A DNA stretch of 64,000 nucleotides from Bradyrhizobium diversitatis. GTDB lineage: Bacteria; Pseudomonadota; Alphaproteobacteria; Rhizobiales; Xanthobacteraceae. Position 1 is the stretch's first letter, and each line of letters starts with the position of its first letter. The notes beneath the pieces are model-generated. The model did no database searches, was not told where the DNA came from, and saw nothing but the letters and a program-made list of their open reading frames with translations. Position numbers and translations under genes: made by a program. This document shows positions 36,927-46,686 of this stretch, in pieces. The DNA is taken from assembly GCF_016031635.1 (NCBI RefSeq), contig NZ_JACEGD010000001.1, forward strand, positions 1-64,000, written 5' to 3'.

Positions 36927-38624
36927 ATGTCCGTTATCGAAGCCCTTGAACAACGTCGCGCCGGTGCCAAACTCGGCGGCGGCGAGAAGCGCATCGACGC
37001 GCAGCATGCGCGCGGCCGCCTCACCGCGCGGGAGCGGATCGACCTGCTGCTCGACAAGCATTCGTTCGAGGAGATGGACATGTTCGTCCAGCACCGCTCG
37101 ACCGAATTCGGGATGGAGAACACCAAAATTCCGGGAGACGGCGTGGTCACCGGCTGGGGCACCGTCAACGGCCGCAAGGTGTTCGTGTTCGCCAAGGATT
37201 TCACCGTGTTCGGGGGCTCGCTGTCCGAGACCCACGCGGCCAAGATCACCAAGCTGCAGGACATGGCGCTGAAGGCGCGGGCGCCGATCATCGGCCTGTA
37301 CGACGCCGGCGGGGCGCGCATCCAGGAGGGCGTCGCGGCGCTCGCCGGCTACTCCTACGTGTTCCGCCGCGTGGTGCAGGCCTCCGGCGTGATCCCGCAG
37401 ATCTCCGTCATCATGGGCCCCTGAGAGATCGCGGAAGCCTTCGCCAAGAACATCGTCATCGGCTTCGGCCGCATTGCGGGGCGCACCGTCGGCTTCGTCG
37501 CCAACCAGCCGATGGTGCTGGCGGGCGTGCTCGACTCCGACGCCTCGCGCAAGGCGGCGCGCTTCGTGCGGTTCTGCGACTCGTTCAACATCCCGATCGT
37601 CACCTTCGTCGACGTCCCGGGCTTCCTGCCGGGCACGAGCCAAGAATATGGCGGCCTGATCAAGCACGGCGCGAAGCTGCTGTTCGCCTATTCGCAGTGC
37701 GCCGTACCGCTCGTCACCGTCATCACCCGCAAGGCCTATGGCGGCGCCTTCGACGTCATGGCCTCCAAGGAAATCGGCGCCGACATGAACTACGCCTGGC
37801 CGACCGCCCAGATCGCGGTGATGGGCGCCAAGGGTGCGGTCGAGATCATCTTCCGCAGCGATATCGGCGACCCCGACAAGATCGCCGCCCGCAGCAAGGA
37901 ATACGAGGACCGCTTCCTGTCGCCGTTCGTCGCCGCCGAGCGAGGCTACATCGACGACGTCATCATGCCGCATGCAACGAGGCGCCGCATCGCGCGGGCG
38001 CTGGCCATGCTGGGTGACAAGAAGATGGAAGTTCCGGCCAAGAAGCACGACAACATGCCGTTCTCCGGGCAGCTCGGCGGCCGCATCGTGCAGCGCGAGC
38101 GCCGCCGCGCGGTCTGGCTCGATCGCCAGGAGATCCCGCTCGAGGTTGCCCGCGAAGGCGACGCGATCGCGATCCGTTTCGTCGATGCCGACGGCAAGGT
38201 CGGCAAGGCGCATCTGCTGCAGTCCGCGTGGAAGCCGGGCGATCCGGTTTGGCAGGGCACCATCGACGACCACCTCGTCGCGGTGCAGGTGCGGCCGATT
38301 GCCAACGGCATCCGCCTCGCGCATCAGGGCGTCGAAGTCCCGGTCTATGTCTGGACCGAAGCGGAAGCGACCTCGGCGCGGCTGATGCCGGTGACGACGG
38401 CCGCCGATACCGGCAAGAAGCTGCTGTGTCCGATGCCCGGGCTGATCGTCTCGATCGCGGTAACGGAGGGGCAGGAGGTCAAGGCCGGCGAGGCGCTCGC
38501 GGTCGTCGAAGCCATGAAGATGCAGAACGTGCTGCGCGCTGAGCAAGACGGCGCCGTGAAGAAGATCCACGCCAGTGCCGGTGCGACGCTCGCGATCGAC
38601 GCGCTGATTTTGGAGTTTTCCTGA
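36927..38624 (+). pseudogene. Deleted pccB fused to the C-terminal part of pccA
   Basis: The first 165 residues ([20 protein letters not shown] to SVIMGP) are the N-terminus of propionyl-CoA carboxylase beta subunit. After the in-frame TGA at 37422-37424 the same frame continues at [20 protein letters not shown], which in PccB lies about 130-150 residues further on. The middle segment is therefore missing and the stop is created at the junction. The PccB-like part ends near KKHDNMPF and runs without a break into a biotin-transcarboxylase linker and biotin-carrier domain (VVEAMKMQN) that belong to the alpha subunit. The biotin carboxylase domain is absent. The gene cannot make a normal carboxylase. 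Confidence 0.85.
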
Positions 38625-40386
38625 ACACCGCAAGAGGCGACCTGAGATGGGCAGCCTGTCTGCAGGAATTCCGGTTACTTCTAGGCAGAAGTCATGTTGG
38701 GCAGCTCGGCGTCACTTGGGATTAGGTGGACTTGATGAAAACCGAACGGTTGGCATTGGCATCGGGCTTTGCGCCTGCTTCACGCCAGGACTGGCACAAG
38801 CTCGTTGATGGCGTGCTAAAGGGAGCGCCGTTCGAAAAGCTGATTGGTAGGACGTACGACGACTTGAGAATCGAGCCGATTTATCTCCGCGCGAAAGACA
38901 TTGCACTAGTCGACGGGCGGGCACCCGCGGCGCCTTGGCAGATCATGCAGCGCATCGATCATCCAGACGCGGTGACGGCCAATAGGCAGGCCGTTCACGA
39001 TCTGGAGAATGGGGCGACGGGCCTGGCGCTCGTCTTTGCCGGCGCCAACTGCAGCCGCGGGTTCGGTCTCGATCAAACGGCAGGTGCCGTCGCCAAAGCT
39101 TTAAAGGACGTCCACCTTGATGCCGGCATCGGGATTGAACTCCAAATTGGTACAGACGGGCGTAAGACCGCGATCCATGTTGCGGAATATGTGAAGTCGG
39201 TCGGTCTCGATCCTGCCGTCTGCGACATTCGATTTGGGCTCGATCCGCTGGGCGCGTGCGCCCTAAGCGGACGCAGTCCATACACTTGGGAAGAAATCGC
39301 ACGGAACGTTGCCAGCACGATCAAAGGGCTTGTAACGCTGGGGTTCAAGGGGCCGTTTGCCGCGAGCGACGGGCGTATCGTTCATGACGCCGGCGGCTCA
39401 GAAGTGCAGGAGCTTGCCTTTGTGCTCGCCTGCGGCGTGGCATATCTGCACGCTATGGAGGCGGCGCGCATTCCGCTGGATCAAGCGCGAAGTATGATCT
39501 ATGCGCGACTCACTGCTGACGCCGACCAGTTTTTGACTATGGCTAAATTCCGCGCGTTGCGACTCCTCTGGGCGCGCATCGAGTCGGCGTGCGGTGTGGC
39601 GCCGGGGCCGCTGTTCATTGCGGCTGACACGTCCTGGCGCATGTTGACCCGGCGCGATCCCTACGTGAACATGTTGCGCGCTACCTTGGCGACATTCTCT
39701 GCGGGAATCGCCGGTGCCAATGCGATCACAGTCCTGCCGCACACGTTGGCGCTCGGCCTTCCAGACTCGTTTGCCCGGCGCGTGGCCCGCAACACGCAGC
39801 TTCTGCTGCTGGAGGAAAGCAATCTTGCCAAGGTTAGCGATCCTGCCGCAGGTGCTGGCGGCATTGAGGCGCTAACAACGGAGCTTTGCGACGCGGCCTG
39901 GAGGAGTTTTCAAGAGACTGAAAATGCGGGCGGCATTTTTGCCGCTCTACAGCAAGGAACGCTTCAGGCGAAGATCACAGCTACACGCACAGCGCGCCGT
40001 GCAAATCTCGCGAAACGCAGCGACCCGCTGACCGGAGTGAGCGAGTTCGCAAACCTTGGCGAAGGCGCAGCGGCGGTACTAAGCGTAAGACCGATGGCTC
40101 TTCCGCCTAGCTTTGATCAGAAATTCGTATTCGACGCACTGCCGCCGATCCGGCTTGCGGAACCCTTCGAATCGCTCCGCGATAAGTCCGATGCGATATT
40201 GAAGCTACTCGGCGCGCGGCCGCGAGTGTTTCTTGCTAATCTCGGCACACCGACCGACTTTACGGCCCGCGCGACATTCGCCAAGAGCTTCTTCGAAGCG
40301 GGAGGAATTGAGGCTATCGACGGCGCCGGCTTCGCCGACCCAGCCGAGCTTGCCCTCGCATTCACGGGCTCTGGTGCCGAACTTGC

Positions 40387-41606
40387 TGAACTTCCTCCGA
40401 ATGAGTGGACACCTGTAGTAGGCTCGTTGAGCCTGGAGGTGTTGAATGGAACGTGCACGTCGGTCGTTTACTGAAGAGTACAAGCGCGAGGCGGCGGGAT
40501 TGGTGGTTTCGAGCGGCCGCTCGATCGGGTCGGTAGCCAAGGAGCTCGGCCTGCGCGACTCAGTGCTGCGGCGCTGGGTTGATAAGCTCCGGCGCGAGCC
40601 GGCATCGGCGGCGTGGCGCCACACCACGCAGGCGACGCCGATGCCGGCGGACCAGGCTTCTGAACTCGCCTTGCTGCGCCAGGAGAACGAGCGGCGCGAT
40701 CTTTGCCGGAACCCGGACATGAGCTTTCGCTTCATCGAGGGCCATCGCGACACCTATCCGGTGCGGCTGATGTGCGCCGTGCTCGAGGTCTCGCCGGCCG
40801 GCTACTACGCTTGGCGCGACCGCCCCGTGAGCGAGCGGGCAAAATCCCATGCCGCGCTGCTGGCCGAGATACGGCAGGTCCATCAGGACAGCAGCGGCCG
40901 CTACGGCAGTCCCCGCGTCCATGCCGCCCTGCACAGGCAGGGACGCAGCGCCAGCCGCGGCCGGATCGAGCGGACGATGCGCCGGCATGGCATCCGCGCC
41001 ATCACCGCAAAGCCACGCCGTGTGCGCACCACCGACAGCCGTCACGACCTGCCGATCGCACCTAACCTGGTCGCGCGCGACTTCACGGCGGAAGCCCCGA
41101 ACCAGGTCTGGCTCGGCGACATCACCTACATCCCGACCGCCGAGGGATGGCTTTATCTGGCCGCCGTCATGGATCTGTTCAGCCGAAAGATCGTCGGCTG
41201 GGCCATGCGCGATCACATGCAGGTCGAGCTCGCCTCCGCAGCCCTGACGATGGCAATCCAGGAGCGGCGGCCGCAGGCCGGATTGATCTGCCACACCGAC
41301 CGGGGTGTGCAGTACGCTTCGCACGCTTATCGCAGCACCCTTATGGAGGCCGGCATTACGGCATCAATGAGCCGCAGGGCCGATTGCTACGACAACGCCC
41401 CGATGGAAAGTTTCTTCCATACCCTGAAGACCGAGCTCGTCCATCATCGCAACTACAAGACCCGCGCCGAAGCCCAGCGCGATATCTTCACCTTCATCGA
41501 AGGATTCTATAACCGGACAAGGCTCCATTCCGCACTCGGATATATCCCCCCGATCGAGATGGAGCTAAAAGCCGCTTAACCCGTCCACTTTATCGGGGGA
41601 AGATCA
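40387..41606. mobile_element. IS3-family insertion sequence, 1220 bases, in mutA
   Basis: The ends are imperfect inverted repeats of about 24 bases: the left starts TGAACTTCCTCCGAATGAG and the right, read on the other strand, starts TGATCTTCCCCCGATAAAG, both followed by TGGAC; 19 of 24 positions agree. The element is flanked by TGC on both sides (40384-40386 and 41607-41609), a 3-base target duplication typical of the family. It carries one transposase gene in which the usual two frames are fused. Confidence 0.92.
40446..41579 (+). CDS. IS3-family transposase, orfA and orfB fused in one frame
   Basis: The N-terminal part is an IS3 OrfA helix-turn-helix (FTEEYKREAAGLVVSSGRSI, then GSVAKELGLRDSVLRRWVDK). 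From MSFRFIEGHRDTYPVRLMCA onward it is OrfB, an rve integrase with the DDE residues in LGDITYIPT, CHTDRGVQYAS and NAPMESFFHTLKTE. Normally OrfA ends in its own frame and a -1 frameshift makes the fusion protein. Here the join RQENERRDLCRNPDMSFR lacks the leucine-zipper end of OrfA and its A-rich slippery stretch, and both parts share one frame. A small deletion probably caused this. Activity is uncertain. Confidence 0.9.
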   Translation: MERARRSFTEEYKREAAGLVVSSGRSIGSVAKELGLRDSVLRRWVDKLRREPASAAWRHTTQATPMPADQASELALLRQENERRDLCRNPDMSFRFIEGHRDTYPVRLMCAVLEVSPAGYYAWRDRPVSERAKSHAALLAEIRQVHQDSSGRYGSPRVHAALHRQGRSASRGRIERTMRRHGIRAITAKPRRVRTTDSRHDLPIAPNLVARDFTAEAPNQVWLGDITYIPTAEGWLYLAAVMDLFSRKIVGWAMRDHMQVELASAALTMAIQERRPQAGLICHTDRGVQYASHAYRSTLMEAGITASMSRRADCYDNAPMESFFHTLKTELVHHRNYKTRAEAQRDIFTFIEGFYNRTRLHSALGYIPPIEMELKAA

Positions 41607-41860
41607 TGCCTGCCTTTGCTCCAGCGATAAGATCTATGCGGAGCGCGCCGAAATCTCCGCCCACGCGCTTCAGCAAGCCGGAGCTAGGCACATCTATTTG
41701 GCGGGACTTCCCTCTCAATCCGAGGCCGCGTTTCGGCGGGCTGGCACCTGCAGCTTTATTCACGTCAGTTGCGACGCCTTGGCAACGCTAAATGCCGCTT
41801 ACAACCGGATCCAAAAGCCGAAGGTTTCCGGATAATCGACAATTGAACGCGAACACTCAG

Positions 41861-44044
41861 ATGTCATCCATTAGCGTTATCCCGAATTTTGCAAGTATTG
41901 CTTTCGAAAGGTGCTCGGTCGCCGCTTCTTCTGCTTCCGTCGATCCGTGGGTGATTCCGGAGGGCATTCCGGTCAAGTCAGCATACGGAGAAGCAGATAT
42001 CGCCGGGCTCGATTTCCTTGAGACCTGGCCAGGCATCGCGCCGTTCCTGCGCGGTCCCTACCCGACCATGTATGTCAACCAGCCCTGGACGGTCAGGCAA
42101 TATGCCGGCTTCTCCACGGCGGAGGATTCCAACGCGTTCTACCGCCGCAACCTCGCCGCCGGGCAGAAGGGTCTCTCGGTCGCCTTCGACCTCGCCACCC
42201 ATCGCGGCTATGACTCAGATCATCCGCGCGTCGGCGGCGACGTCGGCATGGCCGGCGTTGCCATCGATTCCATCTACGACATGCGCACGCTGTTCGCAGG
42301 CATCCCGCTCGACCAGATGAGCGTGTCCATGACCATGAACGGCGCGGTGCTGCCGATCCTCGCGCTCTACGTCGCCGCCGCCGAGGAACAGGGCGTGCCG
42401 CCGGAAAAGCTCTCAGGCACCATTCAGAACGACATTCTGAAAGAGTTCATGGTGCGAAACACCTACATCTATCCGCCTGCGCCCTCGATGCGGATCATCT
42501 CGGACATCTTCGCCTACACCTCGCAGAAGATGCCGAAGTACAATTCGATCTTGATCTCCGGCTATCATATGCAGGAGGCCGGCGCGACGCAGGACCTGGA
42601 GCTTGCCTACACGCTCGCCGACGGCGTCGAATATTTGCGAGCCGGCCTTGCCGCCGGCTTGGACGTGGATCGCTTCGCGCCGCGGCTGTCGTTCTTCTGG
42701 GCGATCGGCATGAACTTCTTCATGGAGGTCGCCAAGCTGCGCGCCGCGCGCCTGCTCTGGGCGAAGCTGCTCAAGCCGTTTAATCCGAAGGACCCGCGCT
42801 CGCTCTCGCTGCGCACGCATTCGCAGACCTCGGGCTGGTCGCTGACCGCGCAGGACGTCTTCAACAACGTCATGCGCACGACCGTGGAGGCGATGGCGGC
42901 CACGCAAGGCCACACCCAGTCGCTGCACACCAACGCGCTCGACGAAGCGCTGGCGCTGCCGACCGATTTCTCGGCGCACATCGCTCGCAACACTCAGCTT
43001 TTCCTGCAGCAGGAGAGCGGCACCACCCGCATCATCGACCCTTGGGGCGGCTCGTATTATGTCGAGCGACTTACCCGCGACCTCGCCGCCAAGGCCTGGG
43101 GTCACATCCAGGAGATCGATGAGCTCGGCGGGATGGCCAAGGCGATCGAGGCCGGCGTGCCCAAGCTGCGTATGGAGGAAGCCTCGGCCAAGACGCAAGC
43201 CCGCATCGATGCCGGCAAGCAGGCGGTGATCGGCGTCAACAAGTACAAGCCGACCGACGAGACGCCGATCGAGATCCTGAAGGTCGACAACACCAATGTC
43301 CGACGGCTGCAGATCGACAAGCTAGCGCGGCTGAAGAGCGAGCGCGACCAGAAGGACGTGGATGCCGCGCTCGCGGCGCTGACGCGCTCGGCCGGCGAAG
43401 GCAACGGCAACCTTCTGGCGCTCGCGATCGACGCGGCGCGCGCCAAGGCAACCGTCGGCGAGATTTCCGACGCGATGGAGAAGGTGTTCGGCCGGCACCG
43501 CGCCGAGATCAAGTCCATCACCGGCGTCTACAAGCGGGAGGCGTCCAGCATGGGCAACCAGGTCGAGAAGGTGCAAGGGCTGATCGATGCCTTCGAGGAA
43601 GCGGAAGGGCGCCGTCCGCGCATCCTGGTCGCCAAGATCGGCCAGGACGGCCACGACCGCGGCCAGAAGGTGATCGCCTCCGCCTTCGCCGACATAGGAT
43701 TCGACGTCGACATCGGGCCGCTGTTTGCGACCGCGGACGAAGCCGCGCGTCAGGCCGTCGAGAACGACATGCACATCCTCGGCGTCTCCTCCCTCGCCGC
43801 CGCCCACCTCACCGCCGTGCCGGAGTTGAAGGCCGCGCTGAAGAAGCAGGGCCGCGACGACATCATGATCATTGTCGGTGGCGTGGTGCCGCCGCAGGAT
43901 TACGATGCGGTCTACGCGGCCGGCGCGGAAGCGATCTTCCCGCCCGGGACGGTGATCGCCGATGCCGCGGATCAGCTGATCCAGAAGCTCAATGCTCGGC
44001 TCGGGCACAGTGAGGCGGAAAATAGTAAGCGCCACGGCAGATAG
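41861..44044 (+). CDS. mutB: Methylmalonyl-CoA mutase large subunit
   Basis: This cobalamin-dependent mutase subunit of 727 residues isomerises methylmalonyl-CoA to succinyl-CoA. The substrate barrel domain has the [21 protein letters not shown] segment and [13 protein letters not shown]. The C-terminal B12-binding domain has [15 protein letters not shown] (base-off His motif). The ATG at 41861 was chosen; the frame is open to 41792, overlapping the mutA end. The last residues (ENSKRHGR) are not mutase sequence: the gene joins a truncated lpd fragment and stops in it, so only the extreme C-terminus is altered and the enzyme may still work. Confidence 0.9.
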   Translation: MSSISVIPNFASIAFERCSVAASSASVDPWVIPEGIPVKSAYGEADIAGLDFLETWPGIAPFLRGPYPTMYVNQPWTVRQYAGFSTAEDSNAFYRRNLAAGQKGLSVAFDLATHRGYDSDHPRVGGDVGMAGVAIDSIYDMRTLFAGIPLDQMSVSMTMNGAVLPILALYVAAAEEQGVPPEKLSGTIQNDILKEFMVRNTYIYPPAPSMRIISDIFAYTSQKMPKYNSILISGYHMQEAGATQDLELAYTLADGVEYLRAGLAAGLDVDRFAPRLSFFWAIGMNFFMEVAKLRAARLLWAKLLKPFNPKDPRSLSLRTHSQTSGWSLTAQDVFNNVMRTTVEAMAATQGHTQSLHTNALDEALALPTDFSAHIARNTQLFLQQESGTTRIIDPWGGSYYVERLTRDLAAKAWGHIQEIDELGGMAKAIEAGVPKLRMEEASAKTQARIDAGKQAVIGVNKYKPTDETPIEILKVDNTNVRRLQIDKLARLKSERDQKDVDAALAALTRSAGEGNGNLLALAIDAARAKATVGEISDAMEKVFGRHRAEIKSITGVYKREASSMGNQVEKVQGLIDAFEEAEGRRPRILVAKIGQDGHDRGQKVIASAFADIGFDVDIGPLFATADEAARQAVENDMHILGVSSLAAAHLTAVPELKAALKKQGRDDIMIIVGGVVPPQDYDAVYAAGAEAIFPPGTVIADAADQLIQKLNARLGHSEAENSKRHGR

Positions 44045-44743
44045 TAACGGCGTATCGGTCCAGATTGAAAGCTCAAAGCCGGTGCGTCGAACTTACGAAT
44101 TGATCCTGCAGTCCGCAGGCAGAGTGCCGAACAGCGCATATCTGGGTTTGGAGAAGATTGGTGTAAGATGCGACGCAAAGGTTTCGTTGCAGTCAATAGG
44201 CAAATGCGGACGAATTTGCCTCATATTTTCGCGATCGGGGATGTCGCGGGTAACCCGATGCTAGCCCATAAGGCGGTTCACAAGGGGCATGTCGCGGCAG
44301 AAGCGGCTGCCGGGCTCAAGAGCTTCTTTGACGCGAAGATCGTCCCGAACGTCGCCTACACTGATCCTGAGGTGGCCTGGGTTGGCGTCATGGAACATGA
44401 GGCGGCCTCCTCAGGCAGGCACATTAGATCCGCGAAGTTTCCGTGGGCTGCCTCGGGCAGAGCGATCGCCTCGGGCGCGTCTTATGGCATGACCAAGCTG
44501 ATCATCGACCAAGAGACGCACCGCATCATCGGCGGTGTGATCGTTGGCCCGCACGCTGGCGATATGATCGGAGAAATCTGTCTGGCGATCGAGATGGGCG
44601 CCGAAGCGATTGATCTCAGCAAGCCCATTCATCCGCATCCGACGTTCGGAGAGACAATAGGCCTGGCTGCCGAAGTGTATGAAGGTGTTTGTACGGATGT
44701 ATTGCCGGGTCCGAAGAGGTCGACCAAGCGCGCGAGCCACTAG
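44025..44743 (+). pseudogene. Truncated and frameshifted dihydrolipoyl dehydrogenase fragment
   Basis: This stretch matches the C-terminal 240 residues of the E3 encoded at 35194 (for example [62 protein letters not shown]). The FAD domain and redox cysteines are missing. The first part ([29 protein letters not shown]) and the rest (GFVAVNRQMRTNLPHIF onward) are in different frames; one G appears lost in the AAAGGTTTC run near 44180. It is a diverged paralogue, not a recent copy, of the upstream lpdA. Its junction with mutB suggests a deletion that fused two operon ends. Confidence 0.85.
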
Positions 44744-44805
44744 AAATCCAAAACCGGAGCCGGCATCAGATGTCTCGCTGCCGGTCGTTCATATGGGGCC
44801 GGAAT

Positions 44806-45147
44806 ATGGCGGGAAAGTCTCGGAGGGACGTCAAGGTATCTTTGAGCGTTCAAGAGGAGGAATTTGCCGCTGCATGTCGAGACTTCGTTCTGGAGAGAAA
44901 ACCTGATCTGGCGGCGTCCATCGTCATTGTGGACAACCAACTCAGGATTGCGAACGATCCGTATGTTCGGGGCGCATTTGTAGAACTCGGTCTTGCCAGA
45001 TTGGTGCGAGTTCTACATCTCGCAATCGAAGGCAAGGCGATTGCGCTCAAGAGAGTGCCAAGGCTCCTGTTCGACCTGTCGAGCTTCAGAAGAAAGATGC
45101 TCCGGGCGCTAAGAAAAAATTGTACAGGACAGCCGGTTGGGAAATAG
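44806..45147 (+). CDS. Hypothetical protein, unrecognised
   Basis: This open frame of 113 residues begins MAGKSRRDVKVSLSVQEEEF and is rich in Leu, Arg and Lys towards the end. No family is recognised and no good ribosome binding site is seen. The frame can extend upstream to 44689, but that part overlaps the lpd fragment. It may be a real small gene or a chance frame in a decayed region. Confidence 0.3.
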   Translation: MAGKSRRDVKVSLSVQEEEFAAACRDFVLERKPDLAASIVIVDNQLRIANDPYVRGAFVELGLARLVRVLHLAIEGKAIALKRVPRLLFDLSSFRRKMLRALRKNCTGQPVGK

Positions 45148-45808
45148 CTACGCGCGGTACGGTTCTAAATTGCGCTCGCGATATTGTGCTATCGAAATCT
45201 TACGACCATCAAATGCCGGAAAAGGCGTCTAGGGGTGTCGACTTCAGCACAAAATGCCGCTTGATGTGTACGATAGGGGTGCTGCTGGAGGTCGGTTGTT
45301 GGGTTGTTTCAATCGAATTCCAGGTTCGGCGTATACGAGAGATTTCTTATCTTTCGTTTCCTCCCTCTACTCGGCCCGGCGGCAATCGCCGGGCTTTTTT
45401 CTCGAGTCTGACTACAAGTGTTGCCTTGGGAGCAAGGCGTATCAGCATTGTAAAATCTTCTTCTAGATCTCGGCAAGCGTCCGAAATTCATCTCGGCTCA
45501 AGAACGCGAAAGTCTCGCTAAATCTCGCCGGCTGCCTCGATGGTGGGCCTGCTATCGCCTACCCTCCTTAGTCAGGTCGATCTAGCGCCCACCGCCAGAA
45601 GGCCTTTGGAGTTCTGATGAGGCTGAATATCGAGGCGATTGAGAACACCGGCGATTGGTGGAGTCGTGATGAATCGGCTGGGCTCAACCGGCCTCGCAGC
45701 TCGCCCAAGGGGGCAAAAGCCAAAACAGAATCAAAACCGCGGGAAACTGGGGCAGCAGGTCAGCCAAAGTCTCAGTTGTCGAATATCCTTGATGTGAATG
45801 CTTCGCGC
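45148..45808. other. Gene-poor region between the lpd remnant and the nicotinate cluster
   Basis: About 660 bases with only short, unconvincing frames on either strand. The one clear element is an intrinsic terminator at 45374-45400. I looked for a tRNA or ICE attachment core here and found none. The stretch is a likely joint between two independently acquired gene blocks. Confidence 0.4.
45374..45400 (+). terminator. Intrinsic terminator
   Basis: GCCCGGCG and CGCCGGGC form a perfect 8-base stem with a GCAAT loop, followed by six T residues. It is oriented for plus-strand transcription. The nearest upstream plus-strand genes are the unrecognised small frame ending at 45147 and the mutB/lpd remnant, so it would end that transcription unit. 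It could also terminate an unannotated small RNA. Confidence 0.8.
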
Positions 45809-46276
45809 TCAGCGGTGGATGATCTTCTTCAGAATGTCCGTCAGTGTACGATACTCCTCATGAGTCAAAGGGGCAAACGTCTCGCTTGAAATCTCTCCAA
45901 CCGTGGCGATCGCCGCGTCGGCGATCTGTCTGCCTTTATCCGTCAAGTCGATTTCTCGCCGACGCGGATCCAAGGGGTCTTGGTAGCTTTTAATCAAGCC
46001 GCGTGCTTTGAGGCGGGTAATCACGCCGGTTATTGTGGCAGAGTCATAGTAGACTAGACGACCCAGGTGATTTTGCGAGCAGGGGCCAACCTCCCGCAGC
46101 TTAGCGAGCGTCGAAAACTGTGGCCCGGTAAGCCCTTCGATCATCTTCGCTGTGAAGATCGAGGTATGAGTGCGCAGCGCAACGCGTAGGAGGAAGCCTG
46201 GCGCGTCGTCCAAGGTGTACGACTCCACGGCTTGCTTCCGCTTCTCCGCGGAGCGGGCCTTTGTTTTTGGTTGCAA
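45809..46276 (-). CDS. MarR-family repressor, NicR-like (first copy)
   Basis: This is a winged-helix regulator of 155 residues: LDDAPGFLLRVALRTHTSIF, then LTGPQFSTLAKLREVGPCSQNHLGRLVYYDSATITGVITRLKARGLI is the MarR DNA-binding core. It is close to the second MarR protein encoded at 54071, with long stretches identical, so they are paralogues. It is divergent from the molybdenum hydroxylase genes, the usual position of nicR relative to nicotinate genes. In Pseudomonas NicR represses nic genes and is released by 6-hydroxynicotinate; the same role is inferred here. Confidence 0.85.
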   Translation of the reverse strand: MQPKTKARSAEKRKQAVESYTLDDAPGFLLRVALRTHTSIFTAKMIEGLTGPQFSTLAKLREVGPCSQNHLGRLVYYDSATITGVITRLKARGLIKSYQDPLDPRRREIDLTDKGRQIADAAIATVGEISSETFAPLTHEEYRTLTDILKKIIHR

Positions 46277-46591
46277 GGCTTGCGTCCCTTTGCGCTAGGT
46301 GGCTTTGGCTGATCTCGATGACGTGGTCTTGCGGGCGCCGTCAGCCTCCGCGCCGGGCGCTTGTCTACATTTCCTGCAGCCCAAAATCCATCCTCGCGCC
46401 TGACCCGCAGGGCCGCTCAGTGCGGTTTCCAGCGGCTCCGGGCCGAAATCGGGTCATTCCAAGGGTAAACGCGCTTTGCATGAGTTCAAGCTCGTAGACG
46501 AGAATTGTGCGGCTGCGAACGCGAGGCCGTAAGCCAGCTTCTGCTTCCGGTCGGCCTCTGCACGACAAATCGTAGTAGCGCACAAGCGCAG

Positions 46592-46623
46592 CGCTTGCAT
46601 ACGAGTGATAAATGTCATAACGA
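46592..46623 (+). promoter_or_regulatory. Promoter with putative MarR operator upstream of the nicotinate hydroxylase genes
   Basis: CGCTTGCATACGAGTGAT (46592-46609) is identical to a sequence at 54816-54833 in the other nic promoter region. It contains TTGCAT, a possible -35 element, followed after 17 bases by TAACGA at 46618-46623 as a possible -10. The core CTTG-CATA-CGAG is a degenerate palindrome. It lies about 65 bases before the start codon at 46687. The rest of the 410-base gap (46277-46686) shows no convincing gene. Confidence 0.6.
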
Positions 46624-46686
46624 TCGTGCTGCTCTCTCCACGACGGTCGAAACGGGGAACGGCTTTGAGGTAGTCCAGGCAGACGA

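Larger units (their letters stand above)
38735..41835 (+). pseudogene. mutA: mutA (methylmalonyl-CoA mutase small subunit) interrupted by an IS3-family element
   Basis: The 5' part (38735-40386) encodes a MutA-like protein up to FTGSGAELA; after the insertion element the frame resumes at 41610 and reads CLCSSDKIYAERAEISAHAL through [20 protein letters not shown] to a TAA at 41833-41835. Removing the element plus one copy of the TGC duplication gives an uninterrupted frame of 625 residues, the expected size for MutA. The insertion therefore looks recent, since no other damage is seen. The enzyme would have paired with MutB to convert methylmalonyl-CoA to succinyl-CoA. As it stands, the chain ends with IS-derived residues. 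Confidence 0.9.

Noticed and set aside
37422..37424. In-frame TGA in the carboxylase gene considered as a selenocysteine codon
   Set aside because: The position coincides with loss of a large conserved segment, and no selenoprotein of this family is known. A deletion-created stop explains it better.
45250..45375. Possible tRNA or ICE attachment core before the terminator
   Set aside because: No cloverleaf arms or GTTCGAATCC-like T-arm could be fitted on either strand, and no repeat of a tRNA end was found.
45617..45889. 90-codon plus-strand frame
   Set aside because: It overlaps the end of the MarR gene on the other strand, has no recognisable features, and is of low complexity (Ser, Lys, Pro).
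46277..46686. Minus-strand frames between the first MarR gene and the hydroxylase genes (for example 46454-46699)
   Set aside because: They have no recognisable domain and they overlap the shared operator and promoter, so they are unlikely to be genes.
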